In this document: positions 36,006 to 40,957 of the stretch, piece by piece
Numbering within the stretch: the first letter of the stretch is position 1
How the letters are laid out: each line of letters begins with the position of its first letter
NCBI RefSeq assembly: GCF_003144395.1
Contig: NZ_PENZ01000042.1
Coordinates: forward strand, 1 to 40,957
Source of the DNA: Proteus faecis
GTDB lineage: Bacteria; Pseudomonadota; Gammaproteobacteria; Enterobacterales; Enterobacteriaceae
Reading direction: 5' to 3'
Length of the DNA: 40,957 bases
Made by a program: the position numbers and the translations under genes
The notes under the pieces: generated by a model
Seen by the model: the letters and a program-made list of their open reading frames with translations, nothing else
What the model was told of the DNA's origin: nothing
Database searches by the model: none

Positions 36006-36754
36006 AACTCTTCATCCCTGATGCAAATAACTAAGGTTTTATCATCGCCTGTGATTGAATGCGTTCGAGGATCAGCTAAAGTCCCTGCTAATGCCTCACT
36101 TCCGCTATCTTCTGATACTGTTTTTAAATAACGGATCACAGGAGTGATAAACGGTTCATAAAGTGCATCACACGCTTTATTCATGGCAAAAGGCTGTACA
36201 CCATCAGACATCAAAATAACTTGTTTTACCGGTTTATTTAGGGGAATAACGCGTAAATGCGCTTCCCAATTTTCTGACGTCACAAACCAAGTTTGATTCG
36301 CATATTCTCCATTTTCAGGCTGTGATACATAACGGGTGCCATCACAATATTCCACCACCGCAATACCATCACCCAAATGGAACAAATAACCACAATCATC
36401 ACCTACCCAACAGGCAACCAGTGTTGATGCATATTCATTAAGTGCACACTGTTTTATTTCTGCATATTCAGCCAGTTGGTGGCGAATATCTTCAATAAGC
36501 TGTTTAGCCCCTTGTGTTATCTGTTTTTCGGTTAACAAATCAATGTTTGGCCACTCTGTAATGCGTAGCGTAAATAACCGAGCAACAAGCTGAGCACCTT
36601 GTTCACTATAACGAGAGGAGCCAGCACCATCACAAACAGCGGCGATAAGATATTCGCCTTTACGGCGAATAAAATAAGCATCCTGACAGGGAATTTGACG
36701 TTCTTGATGGGCAATACCTGTCACAGATGCCCCATAAGCTAACCAATCATTCAT
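35999..36754 (-). CDS. PP2C-family Ser/Thr protein phosphatase (YegK-like)
   Basis: 251 residues from ATG 36754, whose A is shared with the TGA of the VWA gene, so translation is probably coupled; a start at 36775 would add seven residues. Metal-binding motifs of the PPM/PP2C fold are in order: GIAHQERQIPCQDAYFI, AAVCDGAGSSRYSEQGAQ, HLGDGIAVV, LMSDGVQPFA and GDDKTLVICI. It should remove phosphates placed by the adjacent kinase on the same or shared targets. It is cytoplasmic, with no signal or membrane segment. Second gene of the operon. Confidence 0.85.
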   Translation of the reverse strand: MNDWLAYGASVTGIAHQERQIPCQDAYFIRRKGEYLIAAVCDGAGSSRYSEQGAQLVARLFTLRITEWPNIDLLTEKQITQGAKQLIEDIRHQLAEYAEIKQCALNEYASTLVACWVGDDCGYLFHLGDGIAVVEYCDGTRYVSQPENGEYANQTWFVTSENWEAHLRVIPLNKPVKQVILMSDGVQPFAMNKACDALYEPFITPVIRYLKTVSEDSGSEALAGTLADPRTHSITGDDKTLVICIRDEELW

Positions 36755-37422
36755 CAAACAGGTACACTCGCCCAAGAATCAGTAGAAGGTAATTGTGCTG
36801 TGCCGCCCGGTGTTGATTGAGAAACCACCTGCATGCTAGCACTTAGCCACAAGAACAACTCTTTAAATTGTAGGCCTTTAAGCATTTTCACCCCATTAAC
36901 ACCATTACGGCTAAAGCTTCCCATTACCTCTGCTGATGCACCATCAACCATGATAGGAAATACCGCTGTTTTTTGGCTTTCTTCTGCTTGACGACAAAGC
37001 TGTGCGGCCTGTTCCCATTGGTCTGTCGGAACACCATCAGACATTAAAAATAGCCAAGGACGAGTATAAGCAACACCCGCTTGTTTAAAACGCTGTTTTT
37101 CAGCTTCAATTTCTTCAAGTGCTAGCGTAATAGCTTGTCCCATTGGCGTTGTGCCATTCGCCTCTAAAACAGGTGCCGTAAAATCCATCGCATCTTTCCA
37201 ATCACCATGAATAGTACATTGGTCATATCCGCCATATTCAATCACTAAAATACGCACACGCTTTGCCGCAATAACGTCATTTTTTAATTCTTGTTCAAGT
37301 AACTTAAGGCCTTCATTAAGTTGTTGAATAGGCTGCCCATACATACTACCAGAGCTATCTAACACTAAGATCAGAGGGGTTCTTTGTTCACTATTATCAA
37401 CCAAGGCTACGTCAGGGATCAT
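36754..37422 (-). CDS. VWA-domain protein of the TerY/YegL type
   Basis: 222 residues from the third in-frame ATG (37422), chosen because GGAG (37429-37432) lies exactly six bases upstream; the paired ATGs at 37437 and 37434 have no such site. The von Willebrand A domain has a complete metal site: LDSSGSMYG (DxSxS), a threonine in GTTPMGQAI, and LMSDGVPTD. A second conserved part, FPIMVDGASAEVMGSFS and LKGLQFKELFLWLSASM, matches TerY-like proteins. Such proteins act as metal-dependent scaffolds for the kinase/phosphatase partners. First gene of the four-gene operon, overlapping the phosphatase gene by one base. Confidence 0.87.
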   Translation of the reverse strand: MIPDVALVDNSEQRTPLILVLDSSGSMYGQPIQQLNEGLKLLEQELKNDVIAAKRVRILVIEYGGYDQCTIHGDWKDAMDFTAPVLEANGTTPMGQAITLALEEIEAEKQRFKQAGVAYTRPWLFLMSDGVPTDQWEQAAQLCRQAEESQKTAVFPIMVDGASAEVMGSFSRNGVNGVKMLKGLQFKELFLWLSASMQVVSQSTPGGTAQLPSTDSWASVPV

Positions 37423-37606
37423 AAGATGCTCCATCATTCAGTTATTATTTTTCATGATAATGGTTAATGTAACATAAAGACGCAAAATTCATCAGAAAGA
37501 AAAAAGCGATAAAGTGAAGATAAAAGATATTTCTTAAAAAAAACCGTCTTAAAGCTTAATGGACTAATTTTTAGCGAAAATGGCAAATTTTTTCGAAGGT
37601 TAAGAT

Positions 37607-37650
37607 AAAAAAAAGGCACCTCATGACATTAAGTAAAGAGGTACCTTTTT
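37607..37650 (-). terminator. Terminator of dnaX-ybaB-recR
   Basis: AAAAGGCACCTC (37611-37622) pairs with GAGGTACCTTTT (from 37638) with one mismatch; the A run from 37607 supplies the U tail. The gap 37438-37668 holds nothing else I can name. Confidence 0.75.
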
Positions 37651-37668
37651 AATAAACTATTTATGATG

Positions 37669-38273
37669 TTAATAGTGGATTTTTTGGCGTCCAGCAATAG
37701 AGTGTGAAAGCGTTGTACCATCGACCATTTCAAGCTCACCGCCCACAGGAACGCCATGGGCAATTCGGCTGGCAGCAATATCATACTGAGCACAAATTTC
37801 AGCAATGTAATTGGCTGTTGCTTCACCTTCAACAGTCGGGTTTGTCGCCAAGATCACTTCTGAAATAGTCTCTTGGCTTAAGCGCTCTTCAAGTCTATCT
37901 AAACCAATATCCATAGGCCCAATACCATCTAAAGGGGATAAATGCCCCATTAAAACAAAGTATCGGCCCGCAAACTGCCCTGTCTGCTCGATAGCATGAA
38001 TATCCGCAGGACTTTCGACAACACAAATTTGCCCATTTTGCTGACGGCGAACATTGGCACAAATAGTACAACGCTCTTCTTCAGTAAACGTTCGACAATC
38101 ACAGCAATGACCAATTTCAGACATTGCTCGTGTGAGTGCTTGTGCAAGTCGCATACCACCGCTTCTATCGCGTTGAAGTAGTTGGAAAGCCATCCGTTGC
38201 GCTGATTTAGGCCCGACGCCGGGTAAACAACGCAACGCTTCCATTAATGATTCAAGAAGTGGGCTGGTTTGCA

Positions 38274-38274
<1 letters not shown>
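37669..38274 (-). CDS. recR: Recombination mediator protein RecR
   Basis: 201 residues, the exact E. coli length. RecR acts with RecF and RecO to load RecA at single-strand gaps. In order: a helix-hairpin-helix [23 protein letters not shown], a four-cysteine zinc finger ([16 protein letters not shown]), a Toprim domain beginning [17 protein letters not shown] and including [11 protein letters not shown], and the C-terminal [27 protein letters not shown]. Its ATG shares one base with the ybaB stop (TAATG), so translation is coupled. Last gene of dnaX-ybaB-recR; htpG, which follows in E. coli, is replaced here by the VWA/kinase operon. Confidence 0.97.
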
Positions 38275-38639
<365 letters not shown>

Positions 38640-38657
38640 TCATACAACATGTTGCGA

Positions 38658-40631
38658 TTAAACAGGTCGGATACTCTCTTCATCCAATTCAGCATCAAAA
38701 TATTGCTGTAATGTTTGAATCGTTTTATCCGTAATAATCGATTGACGCGATAACGCCAATTTTTCATCATAAATGGCTTGTCGCCACTCCAACGGTGTTT
38801 TTACCGCTGGATCATCATCTTCTATAATTGTGAGTGAAATTGCTTTTCCATGCAATTCACTTAACGCATTAGTAAGCGTGCGTAACGCATTTGCTGAATT
38901 TAAATGTTTCTGTTTAGTTCGTAAATGCAGAATAACGTTTTCTTCGCTTACTGTCTCTTTATACGCATTTAAGGCCAATTGTTGCACTAATTTGGGTAGT
39001 GGCATTTTGTTTATTTCAGCCGCCCAAGCATCTCTTTCTTGCGACTCTTTAGCAATTTTCGCTGCTAATTCAGGTGTTTTTTCATATTCGAGAACCTCTT
39101 TGATCTCTTTGGGTGAAGAAACAACCTGTTCCGTTGACATTAGTTCAGGATTTTGCGGACGCCACTGATACTCTTCTTTTTTCTTTTTTTCAGGCGCATT
39201 AGTCTGACGCTTGGCAACTTGCTGACGTTTTTCACTCACGGCTGCTAGCCGCTCTAATGCACTAGCAGCCGGCTTAGCCCGATTAGGCGTCGCCGGTTCA
39301 GACTTTTTTGGCGGGGTTTGTTGTTCCGTCCCCTTGATTGCCTGCCTTGCTCTTAAAAGTTGTGCTGCCGGACTATTACCTAATGACGCACTCTTTTCTA
39401 TGGGTGAAGAAGATTGATTAACCATTTTAGACGAGTGAGTCTGCACAGTTTGCGGAGCATAATGTTCAGACATTCTATTCGTAGGCAAGGATGCTGAAGG
39501 TAGTGTTTGTGCTAATGGTGCTGAAGGTATTTCATCAACCACTGTTTTAGGATGAAAAGCAAGCGCACGTAGCAGAGTCATTTCAACCCCCATGCGTCTA
39601 TCTGGTGCATAAGCCAGTTCTTTTCGCCCAACTAATAAGGTTTGATAATAGAGTTGTAAATCTTGTGGAGAAACAGACTTAGCCAATAAGCGTAAACGTT
39701 CTTGAGTAAATTGTTCTTGAGGATTTTCTTCACTAGGCAATAACTGCAACATAGCAATTTGATGCAATAATGAGAGGGTTTCTACCAGAAAATTTTCCCA
39801 GTCAGTCCCTCTTGAAGCAACTTCATTCACCAGCGACATGACCTGTTGACCATCCGCTTTTACCAAGGCTTCAATCAGTGCTAAAGGTTGAGCGTCATCA
39901 ATAGTGCCAAGCATTTGGCTAACCACTTCCGTACTGACGACACCTTCACCACTTGCAATAGCTTGGTCTGTTAAACTTAACGCATCTCGCATACTACCAT
40001 CAGCAGCGCGTGCAATAAGTTGACGTGCTCTTATATCATTTTCAATATGTTCTGCTAAAAGCACTTTTTCGAGTTGCGTCGCAATTTGATCAATATCTAA
40101 TGCTCGCAAATGAAATTGCAAGCAACGTGATAAAATCGTGACAGGTAATTTTTGTGGATCAGTCGTCGCTAATAAGAACTTAACGTGCTCGGGCGGCTCT
40201 TCTAATGTTTTTAGTAACGCATTAAAGCTATGACGAGAAAGCATGTGAACTTCGTCAATCAAGTAGACCTTAAAACGTCCGCGAGCTGGTGCATATTGCA
40301 CATTATCCAGCAATTCACGAGTATCTTCTACCTTGGTTCGAGATGCAGCATCGATTTCAATTAAATCAACGAAACGCCCTTGTTCTATTTCAAGGCAATT
40401 TGCACATTGACCACAAGGTTTACTCGTAATACCAGTTTCACAATTAAGCCCTTTGGCAAATAAGCGAGCAATCGTCGTTTTTCCGACGCCTCTTGTGCCA
40501 GAAAAAAGATAGGCGTGATGAAGTCGCTGATGATCAAGACCATTAGCTAAAGCAGTCAACACATGACGTTGACCGACAACATCGTTAAAAGTTTGTGGGC
40601 GCCACTTACGGGCAAGTACCTGATAGCTCAT
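38658..40631 (-). CDS. dnaX: DNA polymerase III clamp-loader subunits tau and gamma
   Basis: 657 residues (E. coli tau, 643). The AAA+ ATPase core has Walker A GTRGVGKTTIA, a four-cysteine zinc module (CETGITSKPCGQCANC), Walker B in VYLIDEVHML and the SRC motif LSRCLQFHL. Domain III follows, then a variable Pro/Lys/Gln-rich linker (about 390-490), then the tau-specific C-terminal domains that contact DnaB and the polymerase (WRPQNPELM, MPLPKLVQQLALNAYKE, WRQAIYDEKLALSRQSII). The linker holds an A-AAA-AAG slippery site that could give a gamma form of about 495 residues. First gene of dnaX-ybaB-recR; upstream, apt is missing and transposon-like DNA appears. Confidence 0.97.
   Translation of the reverse strand: MSYQVLARKWRPQTFNDVVGQRHVLTALANGLDHQRLHHAYLFSGTRGVGKTTIARLFAKGLNCETGITSKPCGQCANCLEIEQGRFVDLIEIDAASRTKVEDTRELLDNVQYAPARGRFKVYLIDEVHMLSRHSFNALLKTLEEPPEHVKFLLATTDPQKLPVTILSRCLQFHLRALDIDQIATQLEKVLLAEHIENDIRARQLIARAADGSMRDALSLTDQAIASGEGVVSTEVVSQMLGTIDDAQPLALIEALVKADGQQVMSLVNEVASRGTDWENFLVETLSLLHQIAMLQLLPSEENPQEQFTQERLRLLAKSVSPQDLQLYYQTLLVGRKELAYAPDRRMGVEMTLLRALAFHPKTVVDEIPSAPLAQTLPSASLPTNRMSEHYAPQTVQTHSSKMVNQSSSPIEKSASLGNSPAAQLLRARQAIKGTEQQTPPKKSEPATPNRAKPAASALERLAAVSEKRQQVAKRQTNAPEKKKKEEYQWRPQNPELMSTEQVVSSPKEIKEVLEYEKTPELAAKIAKESQERDAWAAEINKMPLPKLVQQLALNAYKETVSEENVILHLRTKQKHLNSANALRTLTNALSELHGKAISLTIIEDDDPAVKTPLEWRQAIYDEKLALSRQSIITDKTIQTLQQYFDAELDEESIRPV
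39183..39189 (-). promoter_or_regulatory. Candidate programmed -1 frameshift site in dnaX
   Basis: On the minus strand the codons GAA-AAA-AAG contain the heptamer A-AAA-AAG, the same one used in E. coli dnaX. After a -1 slip the frame reads EKRRVSVASAKS and stops at TGA (39147-39145). No strong downstream stem or upstream Shine-Dalgarno-like stimulator is obvious. Confidence 0.6.
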
Positions 40632-40767
40632 TGATTCCGCTAAATTTGAACAAGATTTGTCTCTATGCTAACACAGGGGCGACCTATTGAGCGAGATCTG
40701 TAAGAAACAAATGAGATATTGATGAGAGAACCCGCTGAAATTAAAGATAAGGTAAACGGTAACAATT

Positions 40768-40829
40768 GTGCGGGCAATATACATTTATAAAAATAGAAAA
40801 ACTTATAAACGATATATAAACACCCGCAC
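40768..40829. repeat. Inverted repeat, possible IS200/IS605 right-end structure
   Basis: GTGCGGG (40768-40774) pairs with CCCGCAC (40823-40829) around 48 AT-rich bases that can fold further (TTTATA/TATAAA). It lies just beyond the TnpB-like stop codon. The stretch 40632-40767, which should contain the dnaX promoter, shows no other structure. Confidence 0.5.
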
Positions 40830-40853
40830 TCTTACTTGTGTTTACGATAAGAG
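40829..40853. repeat. Small hairpin at the 3' end of the TnpB-like frame
   Basis: CTCTTA (40829-40834) and TAAGAG (40848-40853) form a 6-bp stem one base past the stop codon. Terminal hairpins are typical of IS200/IS605 ends, and here it overlaps where a TnpB guide RNA would end. Confidence 0.45.
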
Positions 40854-40854
40854 C

Positions 40855-40957
40855 TTAATTCGCCCTTCTGTGACTGCTCCCAGCCCTGTCGGGCGAGGCT
40901 TCCCACTTCTTAGACCGCAACCGTCTGTGTGACGGATTTACGCTGGCCTCCATGGGC
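40855..40957 (-). CDS. C-terminal end of an IS200/IS605-type TnpB (partial)
   Basis: The minus frame enters from the right edge and reads PMEASVNPSHRRLRSKKWEA and a basic tail before TAA at 40855-40857. The Arg/Ser-rich, zinc-ribbon-following tail with KKWEAS resembles the extreme C-termini of transposon OrfB/TnpB proteins. The base composition is markedly GC-rich compared with all neighbouring genes, which supports foreign origin. The downstream repeats look like a transposon end. Only 33 residues are inside the window, so the call is tentative. Confidence 0.45.
   Translation of the reverse strand, partial: PMEASVNPSHRRLRSKKWEASPDRAGSSHRRAN

Noticed and set aside
38773-39168. 131-codon plus-strand frame inside dnaX
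   Set aside because: Antisense shadow of the conserved tau C-terminal domain.

Overview
The window looks like chromosome from the genus Proteus (Enterobacterales, Morganellaceae). It is AT-rich, and yadH-yadG-can-hpt-cueO-yacC, yjiA-yjiX-btsT and dnaX-ybaB-recR closely resemble their E. coli counterparts. A NadR-type box upstream of a niacin permease and a diaminopimelate dehydrogenase both fit Proteus. The genus is an inference from gene content; no rRNA or other marker is present.

Layout. 1-2.3 kb: the tail of an unidentified gene, then a LemA protein and an M48 membrane protease, then ydcY. 2.3-9.9 kb: conserved housekeeping genes for niacin uptake (niaP), the YadGH ABC exporter, carbonic anhydrase, hypoxanthine phosphoribosyltransferase, the copper oxidase CueO behind a MerR-type 19-bp-spacer promoter, and yacC. 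10-11.6 kb: an AbrB-family membrane protein and a GNAT acetyltransferase gene cut by one in-frame TGA. 11.6-15 kb: a very AT-rich island with two large orphan genes on the minus strand, one with a 14-copy 9-residue repeat, and both with G6/G7 tracts. 15.2-21.3 kb: a YheO-type and a TetR-type regulator, a divergent two-gene operon equivalent to the two halves of plant Tm-1 (UPF0261 plus a TIM-barrel protein), ddh, and a MATE exporter. 21.35-23 kb: a second very AT-rich island with another orphan gene (four 20-residue repeats) and a decayed fragment.

23.4-31.7 kb: an amino acid and peptide catabolism block. PepT is translationally coupled to a DcuC-family carrier. Next come cysteine desulfidase CyuA, which makes pyruvate, sulfide and ammonia, and the pyruvate importer BtsT with YjiX and the YjiA metallochaperone GTPase. 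32-37.4 kb: a tightly overlapping VWA protein / PP2C phosphatase / Ser-Thr kinase operon ending in an unusual membrane protein with two TonB-C-like domains. 37.7-40.6 kb: dnaX-ybaB-recR with a candidate dnaX frameshift site. The right edge holds what looks like the 3' end of an IS200/IS605 tnpB, where E. coli has apt.

The most interesting material is the pair of AT-rich islands. The orphan gene at 11.6-12.8 kb, the one at 21.6-23.0 kb and the fragment at 21.35-21.6 kb share a diverged domain by eye, so they look like a small, fast-evolving, repeat-rich gene family of unknown function. The second candidate is the kinase/phosphatase/VWA/TonB-C operon.
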